Shown one piece after another: positions 47,199 to 58,340 of a stretch of 64,000 bases of DNA (positions within the stretch are counted from its first letter, which is position 1; each line of letters starts with the position of its first letter). This stretch comes from Limonium bicolor (lineage: Eukaryota; Streptophyta; Magnoliopsida; Caryophyllales; Plumbaginaceae). The stretch lies in the NCBI GenBank assembly GCA_023374045.1, contig CM041776.1, forward strand, positions 137,333,296-137,397,295, in the 5' to 3' direction. The position numbers were made by a program, and so were the translations under genes. The notes beneath the pieces are model-generated. The model was not told the origin of the DNA, did no database searches, and saw nothing but the letters and a program-made list of their open reading frames with translations.

Positions 47199-47736
47199 TA
47201 GGGGTAAGCAAACGTTGCGGTAATAACCTTTCTTTTTCCGGACTCGATTATCGTATTTTTTAACCGTTTTACAAAAGTTTTGGTTATTTCGCTTAAAACG
47301 GATATCTGTAATAAAGTACGGTTCAGTTAACGGATATTAAAATTTAAACTTCGGTTATCCATAATAATCGAACTTTTATAAATTTTATTTTTTCTTAACC
47401 CAATAATTTTATATGATATATTACTACTCACCCAATTAGGTTTAGGTTTTAATTATTTCGGTTAATTCAAAAAGTTTTGGTTTTTTGGTTATTTTAGGAA
47501 GTTCGGTTATTTCGGTTATTTTAAAAAGTTCAGTTATTTCGGTTATTTCAGAAACTACAGTTATCGGGGCGGTTAACGGTTATTAGTGTAACACGAAAAA
47601 CGGTTATCAGTTAAAACGGTTGTCGGTTAAAACGGATATTAGTATTAAATTCGGTTATAACCGAAATAACCGAACACTGTACTTTTTTTTAAACTTCGGT
47701 TAACGGATATCCGTTTTAACCGTTTGCACACCCCTA
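47199..47736. mobile_element. hAT-type MITE with perfect 8-bp target duplication
   Basis: 538 bp with inverted ends TAGGGGTAAGCAAACG and CGTTTGCACACCCCTA, flanked by GTTCTTTC on both sides (47191-47198, 47737-47744). The size of the duplication and the TAGGGGTG-type ends indicate the hAT superfamily. The interior is rich in GGTTATTTCGG repeats and inverted CGGATATCCGTT motifs. Non-coding. Confidence 0.9.
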
Positions 47737-47744
47737 GTTCTTTC

Positions 47745-47954
47745 TGGGTTTCAGTTTTTTTAGTCTCGAGAAGGATGGAGGCGGGAATAAAACTGAGAAG
47801 AAGATGAAGGTCAGTTTCGGTGGCTACAGTGATGTTTTTAGAACAGTTGCTGATTAATTAGAGCTTTATTTTCTTCAGGGTCGGGTTTGACCCGAAGTTA
47901 AACAAGAGAGCTGTGTTTGGTAGCATTAAAAAAAGTATAAAACTGGTCTTGCTT
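47745..47954. other. Short unassigned flank
   Basis: Continues the sequence interrupted by the hAT MITE. No feature recognised. Confidence 0.3.
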
Positions 47955-48165
47955 CTGGTGGGATACAAACTCAAGTCTATATCCACCTCCATATTTACAC
48001 TCACCAGCTACACCACAACATAACTTGTTATATGAATGTGAAAACTGATAATCTAGCTTTAATGCGGGTTATATGAACAAAATAAAAGACCCCACATCCT
48101 TAACACAATTCGAACCTAGGAACATTGGATTCCAACATATACACACTAACCAGCTACGCTAAAGA
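47955..48165 (-). repeat. Tandem tRNA-like (SINE-like) units
   Basis: On the minus strand two units each carry TAGCTGGT(T/G)AG, resembling a pol III box A, and a box-B-like motif: GGTTCGAATTG in one, AGTTTGTATCC in the other. The A-to-B distance is about 40 bp. They are about 145 bp apart. No cloverleaf good enough for a real tRNA was found by eye. Confidence 0.35.
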
Positions 48166-48559
48166 CAAAACTCAGTATGCAAATGTAAGAAATAATACAA
48201 AAGTTCTAATTCGAACTGAATAATTTTTCAAAAAATGTTAGCGTTTTTAATGCGAATACACTGTAACACGAAACAATTTTATCTAACAAGAATGAATTGT
48301 TTTCTTCTCAAGAGTCGTAAAATAATAGAATTTAGATAATGAAATTACGAAAACATAACACACGACCTAGATGATCCATCTTTCCGAGAGCGCGAGAAAT
48401 TCGATCATCCTGCCTAACTGGCTGCCAAGTACCTTGGGTAATTTGGGAGTTTAACTCTTCCTGTTATGGATTTTAATAAGTCAAGTGAGATACATAATAT
48501 TTATGCAACTCTTATATTAAGAAACATTCTACTTTTTTGAAACTTAAACACTTACCATT
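48166..48559. other. No recognisable gene
   Basis: AT-rich sequence between the tRNA-like units and the CACTA coding remnant. No domain or repeat recognised. Confidence 0.3.
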
Positions 48560-49634
48560 TGGCTAATGATTTCTTCCGTGCCGTCATCATACTGAGCAGG
48601 TACCGCCGGATCTAAAGGTTTCTTCCGTCGGCTTAAGTCCTAAACCTTTATCCTTCTGTCACTAACATTCGATTCAGCTAGCAGCAACCCCTTTTTCTTC
48701 CACTCTGGTACACGCTGAGCAATACTCTTACCACCCAAGTGATTGGGGTAAAGCTATTTCTTCGCGTTCTGTTGTTGTTTCTCACGTAAAGCCTACATAT
48801 ACGTATGAAAAAGATAAATTATACAAATAATATATGGAAAAGACAAATTATACAAGTAATGAACTCTACGTACAATTTATACATTTAACGTATGAAATAA
48901 CAACTTCTACTAGTCTGAAACTCACCTTGAACTAAGGGGTCAAACTCTTCAGTTATACCGTCATATTTCTCCCACAGTGGTCTCCGATCATCCACATCTT
49001 CATACACCCCTTCTTCTATGTTTTGTGGCTGCTCACAATAAATGTATTGCCTTGTGAACAGAGATCTAAAGTCTTTAAACTGCTGGGCAACTCCCTTCAT
49101 CACATTGTCGTTCATAGAAGGATCTATGTAGAATCGGGCATACATGGAAAAAATGGGTTAGTGGTAAATAGTAACTATATTAATCTTAGAATAAACTATA
49201 AACATCAATTAATACCTAAAGACGCTCAAACATTTGCTCCATCAACGCCACAGGCACTTGTCTCCAATGGTGGTTTATATTACAGTATGAACTCACAAGA
49301 TACATAGCGAGAGCTGTGAAATCATTCTTTCATATACCCATGGGCTGATTCCATTGATTGAACTCTAAAGGCTTGGTCAGGGGCCTCTATTTGCCTTTAG
49401 TCCACGGGTAACGCCAAGCTTTTTTGGTTTCTTGACAGGTGGAGGAGAAACTTGTACCTCTTGTGCTTTCTGTGAAGGCCTAGCTGCCTCAGCCTCCTGT
49501 GCTGGGGCATCTGCTGTCTTCAATTTCTTTTTCCCACCTCGTGTGGTGTGTTTTGCCGGTATACTCTGTTGGGCCTGAACTTCCCCAGTCGTGAGCAGCT
49601 CTCCTACAGGATCATTCATCGGGTGATCGTCCAC
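48560..49634 (-). pseudogene. CACTA second protein remnant (plant En/Spm-type transposase family)
   Basis: Minus-strand pieces: a Lys/Pro/Ala-rich N-terminus (49634-49377, MDDHPMNDPVGELL ... KKPKKLG), a middle part (49145-48885, FKDFRSLFTRQ ... RRPLWEKYDG) and a tail near 48760-48600 (YPNHLGGKSIAQRVPEWKKK). The order and the tail motif fit the second ORF of plant CACTA elements. Frames are separated by AT-rich gaps that may be introns. Not intact. Confidence 0.6.
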
Positions 49635-49874
49635 TGAGGATAAAAATCACAAACATTAGATCAATATTCATGTAACGATGTATAAGTGCTAAAAGAAACA
49701 TAATAAATAATTTTGATAACATTATATAAACAATAATATGACCTGTCTGACTTTAAATATGCAAATTGAACCAATGGTGTTACCTAGACATGGAAACTTA
49801 TATCATTTTAAGTTTTATACCCAAACCCCCTCGTCATGGTCTGATCGAGCGTAGATGGTCTGAACATCATCATT

Positions 49875-50351
49875 TTACAAATCATCAGTCGAATCACGTA
49901 ACCTTGTATGAAACAATATTGTTTCATCTATCAACTCACTATCATCGTCGTCATTTCTTTCATTCTCAAACAAAACCGGTTTGCTCCCTGGAATAACGAC
50001 AAACCATCTACTATCTTTTTGGTCTTCAACATAAAACACCGGGTCACATTTCTTACCCAACACTAATTGATCTTCCTTATAATTTCTAACACGTGAAAAA
50101 ATAACCAAAAAAAGTCCTTTATCATTTTGCTATCCATGTTGGTTGTCTACCCAATTGCAGCGGAACATTATAAATGAATCAATGAGGTAGTCTAGTTCCC
50201 AGATGTCCTTTATGCCACCATAATACCAACTACTACTCACTGGTTGCAATTGGTTACCGAGTTGATATTCAGTCACTGATGCTTCAGTTTTTACCCCACT
50301 GTTCTGCTGTATTAATTTAGCATCTTGGCGTGCAGTGTAGTATGTACATCC
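49875..50351 (-). pseudogene. CACTA TNP2-type transposase C-terminus (DUF4216)
   Basis: Frames contain TARQDAKLIQQNSGV, WYYGGIKDIWELDYL, FRCNWVDN (50351-50130) and DPVFYVEDQKDSRWFVVIPG (50108-49875), the signature of the DUF4216 region at the end of TNP2-like CACTA transposases. Element 3 cuts the upstream part away at 50352, so the catalytic part is missing from the window. Confidence 0.85.
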
Positions 50352-52142
50352 TGTGAGCCACGATTTTTGAACCACTACCCTTTGTTGATTCAAGTTGATT
50401 AGGATCTGGTCAGGTTCTAGGTCCACTTATAACCTAAGCTTAATAACTATCTTATAAAACATTAATTACTAAGTCCTAAGTTAGCTCACTGGAACCTAAT
50501 TAGAGTCACCACCTAATCTAAACCTAGATTAAATTAGGAAAAGAGAGTTCGGGTTCGGGGGCTTGATATTCGACTTATTTAGGGTTCAAATTACTTTCAT
50601 TACCCCTCCTAGGTCGTTTTTCCTCTACTTATGTCGTTTACGGCTTATTACGAGGTTGATTTAACCTAAGTGTGCAAGTTTCTGATTTTTTTTTTGTGTT
50701 TTTAGCATTTTTTGACAAAAATTAAAAGTGAAAAGTGAAATTACCTAAACTAGGGTTTCAGAGGCAGAATTAGGTCAAATTTTGATTCCGTCTGTGGGCA
50801 CAGACTTAATGTCCGAACCCACAGACCCTAGTTAACCTAGTTATATAGAAACGTCGAACTGAAAAGAAAATAAAATTTTGAAAAATCTGGGGCCATGGAC
50901 CGGATGTCCATGGGCCCGGACATGCTTTGTAAAACCCTAATTTTTGAAAATTTAAAATCCCGTCGTCGTCCAAGGGTGTCCATGACCACGGATTACCCGT
51001 CCGTGGGCCCAGACACAGTGTCCGGGGCCTACGGACCACCCGTGGACGGCGGGTTTTTGATGGTCCCGACGGTGTTTTTAGCTCAAAATATATGGATACG
51101 TAGCTTGAGAAATTTCCAAGATGTTAGTAATCAAAGATTTTCAATTCGGCTTCAAATTAATGACGAAACTTAACGAACAAGTTAATGGATAAAAGCGAAA
51201 ACAAACGACAATTCAGAAGCCGAAAAGAGTCGGTTCAAACTAAAATTTTAATATAAGGTTAAAACAAGTCGTGGAGAGTTAGGAAGTTAGGATTCTAACC
51301 TGTTTTGACTTCGGGATTGACTGGATTCTTCACGTCGGGAGTCTCTCGGAGCTTCGCCGGAGTCGGTTCAAGTTCAGGTTCAAGACCAGCTTCTGACCCT
51401 TATGAATTAAGGTTGTTCTTCATGTTTTTGTGGTGGTTTGGTGGTGGTTTGATGATTGTGGTGGCAAGAGGGATTGAAAGATGTGCTTAGGTGGTGATTT
51501 CGGGAGAGTTTTGGTAGAATTTCGGTGCTCGGGAGCTGCAAAACATGGGAGTATTGAGACGGCTAGGTTTCCTGGTTTCTTAGGGTTCTTGGAGATGTGT
51601 TTTGATCAAGGGAAAAAGTTCCTTAAGTAGGGCTCACTAAAGATAGAAAAAATCCGGTAAAAACCGAGATCTACCGATGTCTTAGCTTAAGGGCTTCCAA
51701 AAGGAATTTGACAATGTAATTTTAACCATGTGTAAAGGAAGATATTTCTAATTTTTCCAAGGTGGAATCGAATTTTTTGGATATCGGAATATTTTTAAAT
51801 TCAATTTCTCATCAGATTCAATCAGAAATTGCTAGAAAATGATTGGAAATTCGAAAAATCAAAATTCCAAATCCATTATGGTTGAAATGTCATCCTCTAT
51901 CATGGTTTAAAATTTCAAAGCATTCCGAGTTTATTTGAGTTGTTTTTGGAGGAGAGAGAAAGCCTATAGGAGGTCCTAAAAGCCTCGAAAATTACGAAAA
52001 TGCCCCTGAATATGAATAAGCTGTCCCTAACACTCCGGAATGCACCGATCAAACTGGAATCCGTGCTACTTGACCAAACTACCCTTTTAGTACCTGTGCC
52101 TTAAGAGACTCTCTTCCGGGGGTTAACATTCTGGGTATAACA
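50352..52142 (-). repeat. 3' LTR of element 3
   Basis: 1,791 bp, complete. Shares the first roughly 850 bp with 57484-58340 and contains the dyad array at 50785-51060. Confidence 0.88.
50785..51060. repeat. GTCCGTGGGCCC dyad repeats in element 3 LTR
   Basis: Imperfect palindromic units such as GGCCATGGACCGGATGTCCATGGGCC and CCGTCCGTGGGCCCAGACAC. The copy in the other LTR is at 57918-58185. Confidence 0.7.
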
Positions 52143-52154
52143 GATCCCCCCCGT
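52143..52154 (-). promoter_or_regulatory. Polypurine tract of element 3
   Basis: GACGGGGGGGATC on the minus strand abuts the LTR start TGTTATACCC. Confidence 0.75.
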
Positions 52155-52257
52155 CAACTAGGCTTTGTAATGGATATGAAGAGTCTAGTTGACACTTGAG
52201 TGATACCCCAAAATTTCAGATCTTAAAAACCCTGCATGCTATTGAAAACTGATGAAT

Positions 52258-52660
52258 TGCGTCAAGCTATTCTAAGGTGCTGACTACCTATGCCATAAAA
52301 GGAAAACGATGTCGAGCTATTCTAAGGTGCTGACTACCTAGAAGGATGAAATGATGTGAAGCTATTCTATGGAATTGACTACCTGTAATGAATGAAATGA
52401 TGTCAAGGTGTTTAAAGGCATTGACTACCTAAAGTGATGAAATGATGTCAAGCTATTCTAAGGCGGTGACTACCTAGAGGATGAAATGATGTCAAGCTAT
52501 TCTAAGGCGTTGACTACCTGTAATGAATGAAATGATGCTAAGCTGTTCTAAGGCGTTGACAACCTAAAGTGATGAAATGATGTCAATCTATTCTAAGGCG
52601 TTGACTACCTAAAAGTGGAATAAAGTACGCCGAGCGCTCTAAGGTGTCGGGGACCTAAAA
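52258..52660. repeat. Tandem array 1 of element 3 (about 45-bp units)
   Basis: About nine units with GTCAAGCTATTCTAAGGCG, then TTGACTACCT, then GATGAAATGAT. Lies in the 3' untranslated part of the element on its own strand. Confidence 0.85.
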
Positions 52661-52804
52661 GTGAAGACTAGATGGTATTCAGATGCGGAAATGATGCTTA
52701 ACGATGCTAATATGCTAATAATGCTGATAGTGCTGATGATGTTGATGATGCCCGGATGCTTCTGGGGACCGAAACCCGTTCCGATGCTCCTGGCTGGTAT
52801 ACTG

Positions 52805-52975
52805 TGGGGACTTATTGCCTCTGCCCACCAACTGGGGTGCTAGGATAGCTCCTAGATTACCAAGGGGACTTATTGCCACTGCCCACTTGTTGTTTCTCCC
52901 TAAAAATTTAACATGAAGATGGGGACTTATTGCCATTGCCCACCAACTTGGATCACGCACTGCCTTGTACTTGTC
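52805..52975. repeat. Tandem array 2 of element 3
   Basis: Three copies of GGGGACTTATTGCC(T/A)CTGCCCAC at about 55-60-bp spacing. Confidence 0.75.
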
Positions 52976-53350
52976 TCGCACTGAAGATGATACTAGGTCT
53001 CGTACTGGTCTTGCCCTGGTCTGGCACTGAAGTCTCGTACTAAATAAAGATGCTAGGTCTCGCACTGAAGTTGAAAATGTTGGGTCTCGTACTGAATGAT
53101 GAAAATGCTAGGTCACACACTGAATGATGAAAATGCTAGGTCTCGCACTAAATGAAGAAAATGCTAGGTCTCAAACTAAAAATGCTGCTAGGTCTCGTGC
53201 TAAATGAATATGCCAGGTCTCTCACTTAAGTCTCGTACTAAATGGATATGCTAGATCTCGCACTAAAGTCTCGTACTAACTGAATGAAGAAAATGTTGGA
53301 TCTCGCACAGATTCTGGGTCTTGTACTGATGAAAATGCTAGGTCTCAAAC
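52976..53350. repeat. Tandem array 3 of element 3 (about 25-30-bp units)
   Basis: A dozen or so units with ATGCTAGGTCTCGCACTGAA, many degenerate. Confidence 0.8.
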
Positions 53351-55389
53351 CAAAAAAAGAGATGGATTCTTGCATGTGAAGTGATGGAAAGATAATGTCT
53401 CTGCAAATGAGTGTGGTGGAAACCAATTGTAAAAGTGCCAAGCATGGCAAATGAGGTGTGTGAAATGAAACCAAAATGTTTGAAAGAAATTGTTCAACAA
53501 ACAAAAACTAAAAAGGTGCCAAACGTGGCAATGTTTGAGGAAAATTTGTCTATTGATAAGGAAGGTGAAGTTATCCTTGCCTGACTAAGGACTTCTGATA
53601 TGCAATTTATTTTTCAGAAGATGAACATGTCGTTAGTAAGGGTGTATGGTGTTTGTTGTGGGAGTTTTAGACTTTTTGAGTGGCGGTCAGGTCTTATGAC
53701 AGGCCTGTGGTGTGTGATGTGGAGGTAAAGGCTTATGTGGGCCTGTGTGGTGATAGTGTTGGTGGTTCTCAAGCTTCGGGTTTCAATTGGTGATGTCATA
53801 GCAATTGTTGGAACCAACAATTGCCCCTAGTATTTTTTTAGGACAATCTGAGCTAGAGTTCGTGGCGATCAATCGGAACGATCGATTAACCCCAGTATTT
53901 TCTTTGATTAAACATGCAAACAAGTCTCATCCTCATAAGGTCAAGGCTTATGTTTTGATGTGGTGCTTCCTAACCTACACTCGACGTGTTTGGTATTTGC
54001 ACTCATTTCTTGCTCATGGTCATAACTTGTAGACCATTGAATTCGATATTCGTTAGATTTATGCATTCGATCTGTTACTTTCACATGATTGGATACACAA
54101 CTACCAAATCGGAAGTCTTTAAAGCTTATAACGTGGCCATGGGGTGTGAAGAAAGACAACGGAATCATAGAGGGATATTTGAGATATGTGGAGCTTAAAG
54201 GGGTGACCAAAGATGCACCTTACGTCTTCTCTCGGATTCATCTTCCTTGTCTTGAAGTCATCTAGCTGCTTTGTGTTGACTTTGTTTCCGAGCTTCTGGG
54301 CTTGGACTTTTGAAGTCATCCTTTATACCATTTCTCTCCTTTTTGTCATTCGGATTTCCTCGAGACACTTTGGGTTTGCCTCTTTTTTATCCTTTCTTGA
54401 CTTCTCCTTTGGGGTTCTTGTGTTTACCGGTTTTTGAGCTTTGAGAGCGTTTTGATGTGAGCTCTTTGGACCTTGTGTCACTCTAGGACCATTTGCGGAT
54501 CGCTTTGTCATGCTGATAGCGGCGTTGCTTCTTTGGACCGATGAAAACATTATTCGAGAATCAGGCTCCTTGCTTCCTTTGGTCACCAGGTTAGATATTC
54601 ATCACGGCTAGCTTATTTTGAAGAGCTTATAATATCGAAAAGGGATATTGAAAGGCTCAGCGGGGGTGCCTAGGGTATATTGTCAGGGTTCACAAGCTTT
54701 TTGGCTGTGTGGTGTTGTACCTAGGTGCTTCGTCATTCCTGATAGTTGTGTATCTGCTCTTTATTACTTTTCACAGATCTAAGCATAAATTTACAAATTA
54801 TCTCCTTCGGACGGAGTTATGCAGTTTACCTCACCTTTGAATGTGACCTCTCTGGAGTCGTGTAAAAATGACACGCTCATTCTCTCTTGGTTTTACCGCT
54901 CAAGACACTGTCGTGAATTTTTGCTCGGAGACTTGTTCACACATTTAAACAAAAGATTAAAGATGACGAACCTAAACTTAGATTGCCCCCAGTATTGACT
55001 TGGGGTTTATGACAATCAGATGAGAACTTTGAACCGCTTTATGGGTTATTTGAATGTTCTGGGGTAAGCTATGGGGTTTGCCAAGGCATGTTCAACTTTT
55101 TTGAAACAAGAGGAAAGTCATTCTGTTCCGTTGTCAGAAAGTGATTATTTTGTGATCCTTTGAAAGATGTGAATGCTCATTTTTTTTTGAATCAATGAAT
55201 AATGTTGTGCACAGAAATTGTAATGATGGAACTATGTTTTACTCAATGAAAAGATAATGCTGAAAATTACAAACTCAGGAAACCTACCGACAATGATAAA
55301 GAAAATTAACTACTACAAAAGTTGAAAGACAACTAATAAAAAAAATTAATGGAGAGGATAAAATAGCAATCTGAAATGATGCTCGGGCA
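53351..55389 (-). other. Internal region of element 3, no gene recognised
   Basis: Frames up to about 90 codons on both strands, none with a domain I recognise. No pol motif was seen. Confidence 0.45.
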
Positions 55390-56191
55390 AGGGTGCTCTG
55401 CTTATTCTGACACGTCTTGAGAATCGAAGCCCTTGATTGATGAGATCTTGGATTCTATGCTTCAATTTTCTACAGTCTTAGGTGTCATGACCCGGCAGTT
55501 GATGGTACTGACAAAACTGATCTACACGCTTTCCGATCTATGTGACCCCAGGACAAAGCATTAGAGGTCGTAGCAAATTCCATTCTTGAAGCTCCTTGAA
55601 CACTTGGATTAAAGGCTGCCCGATGTTGATGAGCCATTCCAAGGTCTTAAATTTCCTGGTACGAGATAGAGCGCTGGTGATTTGCCTTGGATTCCTAGGC
55701 TGTCGCATGGCACATGCTGGAGCTACTGCTTATGTACTGGCTGCCTCCTCCTTATAAAATTTGATGCTCACACTCTGGCCCTTAGGTTGCTTTAACTTTG
55801 GTCCATGTTCATGATTCAACGTTGACTTCGCAAGGATACCGATTTTGGGGCATGCCCCTAGGGAAAAGTTGGAACTGGCTGGCTTGCTGACTTCTTCGGG
55901 TTACCTAATCACTCTCTTGGGTTCTGTAGCAATTTCCTTGACGTTCCTTTTTGAACCTCGGGCCCTAATAGAGCCAACTTCAATGTAGTCATAAAGGGTG
56001 TTGAGAAGCCTATCCACTAATTCATCCCAATCTTGACGCTCGGCCTCAAGGGAAAGAGCCTTCGCTTTCAACTCTTCGATAATGGTGACGTAGTTGGATT
56101 CGATGGCGCCCAAGATAGCACTATGCCTCTGTTCCATGGCATCAATGATGGCCATGTACTTCCTTTCCAAAGCTGCAAGCTGGGTGTCCAT
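55390..56191 (-). pseudogene. gag-like remnant of element 3
   Basis: The frame 56191-55901 encodes a coiled coil (MDTQLAALERKYMAIIDAME ... LEAERQDWDELV). Further down the minus strand, short frames read FKELQEWNLLRPL and then FCQYHQLPGHDT, a stop, and DCRKLKHRIQDLINQG. The C-x2-H-x4-GH ... DC ... LK..IQDLI pattern matches the zinc-binding end of Ogre/Tat gag proteins. Stops (near 55520 and 55475) and shifts make it a pseudogene. Confidence 0.65.
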
Positions 56192-57462
56192 GTTGATTGG
56201 ATTTCCTCATTCACTACACCAAGGATTTGGGTCTACCTGTTTCGAAAATGTCCATCATTAGCTAACAAAAGGAAGTGGGCTGAGGTTCTAGATTGAGAAT
56301 TGGCGCTTCATAAGGTAGCACTGAAGACCGGAATAGGCTTGAACTGAAAGCAAGAGGGCCAGAATACCCAGAGAACAAGGTTCTTGAGCCGGAGTATTTT
56401 TTTTGGATTGTGAATCGGAACTTGGGCCAAAACCTAAACGGATGGTTCTGATTGGGCCTAAAATATGACACCTAGATCTAGGGTTTTGGGCCAAGGTCCT
56501 GATAAAACGTTTACCTTGACTAGAATGAGCCTTTGGGCTGGAATGTTGAGAATGTGTTTGGGCTTGAAGTAAAGCATATGGGCTGGAATGATCCCTAAAT
56601 CACAAATGGGCCTAACTTCCTTTGGGTCAGAGAAGATGGTTGCTGAGCCGAAAAAAGACTTTAAGAGTAAGACCTTATTTCAGATGATTGATTTTTCAGG
56701 ACTTGTGAGTTATTTCAAGTTCAGGTGGACTTCTTTTTGTGAGCCTAGAACTAAATAGATAATTCAAATTGGACCGAAAAAGAAATCACCTAAGTCTAAA
56801 CTTTTGGGAAGAAGCCCACATAACTCACATATTAAACTAAACAGGGTCTTTGGGCCGTAAACAATAAAACCGTAAATACAGGTTAGGCTAAGTTGATGTA
56901 GGAGAAGTTCCTATCAATTTCTAGGCTTGGTAGTGGGTCGCTCATACAAGCAAACAAGGCCTACATAATTTCAACATGTCCTCACTTGACGCTTCAACCA
57001 ACTTGGGTATGGATCGATCCGAAGAGATGCTTGGGGCGTGGGCCCAGGTCACCGTAAAGGAATAGGGTTTGCACGCTATTCTCTTTGGGCTTCCCCACTC
57101 TTTTCACATCACCATGAGGTGTGTCTACGGTCGGTCTTCGAGTGACCAAACAAAGGCTAGGTAAGGGCATTGCCAGGAAAATGCTTGGGGCTAAAGCCCA
57201 GGTATTAAGAATGTGGCTAGACGACATCCTCATCTTTTCCCTCACTTATTCACAACACTTAAAAAGGTGTGAGTCCTGACAGGGGACCTTAAGGCGGGTC
57301 CCGGGTGAAATTGGCTTGTGTGAACCCTCACTCTCATATGATGCAAAAATACAGGAATTTAAATTGCGCACGAAAGTAAACAAATAACATAAAAGCCGTA
57401 AATAAACAATTTTCGAGTTAAGCCCTCTTTCTTAAAATTAAACAAGTTTAAATTAAGAACTT
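56192..57462 (-). other. 5' leader region of element 3
   Basis: Long non-coding leader between the PBS and the gag-like remnant. Small frames without domains only. Confidence 0.4.
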
Positions 57463-57480
57463 TCCCCAGCAGAGTCGCCA
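57463..57480 (-). promoter_or_regulatory. Primer binding site of element 3 (tRNA-Arg type)
   Basis: TGGCGACTCTGCTGGGGA on the minus strand, three bases from the LTR. This is the site characteristic of Ogre-type elements. Confidence 0.85.
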
Positions 57481-57483
57481 TTC

Positions 57484-58340
57484 TGTGAGCCTCGATTTTT
57501 AAACCACTACCCTTTGTTGATTCAAGTTGATTAGGATCTGGTCGGGTTCTAGGTCCACTTATAACCTAAGCTTAATACCTATGTCATAAAACATTAATGA
57601 CTAAGTCCTAAGTTAGCTCACTGGAGCCTAATTAGAGTCGCCAACTAATTTTAACCTAGATTAAATTAGGAAAGGAGAGTTCGGGTTTGGGGGCTTGATA
57701 TTCGACTTATTTAGGGTTCAAATTACTTTCATTACCCCTCCTAGGCTGTTTTTCCTCTATTTATGTCGTTTACGGCTTATTACGAGGTCGATTAAATCTA
57801 AGTGTGCAAGTTTCTGATTCTTTTTATTTTTTATCATTTTTGACAGAAAATGAAAGTGGAAATTAAGAATACCTAAACTAGGGTCTCGAAGGCAGGATTA
57901 GGTCAACTTTTGATTTCATCCGTGGCCACGGACTTAATGTCCGAACCCACGGACCCTAGTTAACCTAGTTATACAGAAAAGTCAAATTGAAAAGAAAACA
58001 AAAATTTGAAAAGTCTTAGGCCACGGGCCGGACGTCCGTGGGCCCAAACATCCTTTGTAAAACCCTAAATGTTGAAAATTTAAAATCCCGCTGCCGTCCG
58101 AGGGTGTCCATGTACCACGGACTACCCATTCGTGGGCCCGAACACAGCGTCCGGGGCTACAGACTACCCACGGACGGCGGGTTTTAGATGGTTCCCGAGG
58201 GTGTTTTTAGCTCAAATTTATGGACGCGTAGCCTGTGAAATTTCCAACATGTTAGATTTCAAAGATTTTCAATTCGGTTTCAAATTAATGACAAAACTTA
58301 ACGAACAAGTTAATGGACAGAAGCAAAAACAAACGACAAT
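57484..58340 (-). repeat. 5' LTR of element 3, part, cut by element 4
   Basis: Matches 50352-51208. Broken after ACGACAAT by element 4; ACAAT (58336-58340) is the likely target duplication, but its partner is outside the window. Contains dyads at 57918-58185. Confidence 0.85.

Larger units (their letters stand above)
50352..58340 (-). mobile_element. Element 3: non-autonomous Ogre/Tat-like retroelement
   Basis: Direct LTRs (50352-52142; 57484-58340, interrupted) flank 5.3 kb. On the minus strand a PBS, TGGCGACTCTGCTGGGGA (tRNA-Arg-like, as in Ogre elements), follows the 5' LTR, and GGGGGGGATC precedes the 3' LTR (TGTTATACCC..GGCTCACA). The only protein trace is a gag-like remnant; pol is absent. 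Three tandem arrays sit next to the 3' LTR. It interrupts the CACTA transposase. The rest of its right LTR lies beyond the window, past element 4. Confidence 0.85.

Noticed and set aside
46726..47263. Two plus-strand frames sharing an EEWQK-like stretch, considered as a duplicated host gene
   Set aside because: Similarity is short and compositional; minus-strand frames are as long; no domain and no splice pattern.
47955..48165. True tRNA genes
   Set aside because: No acceptor stem or anticodon arm could be folded by eye; boxes are imperfect.
52258..53350. CRISPR-like regular repeats
   Set aside because: Units are contiguous and degenerate without unique spacers of constant length, sit inside a plant retroelement, and no cas genes are near.
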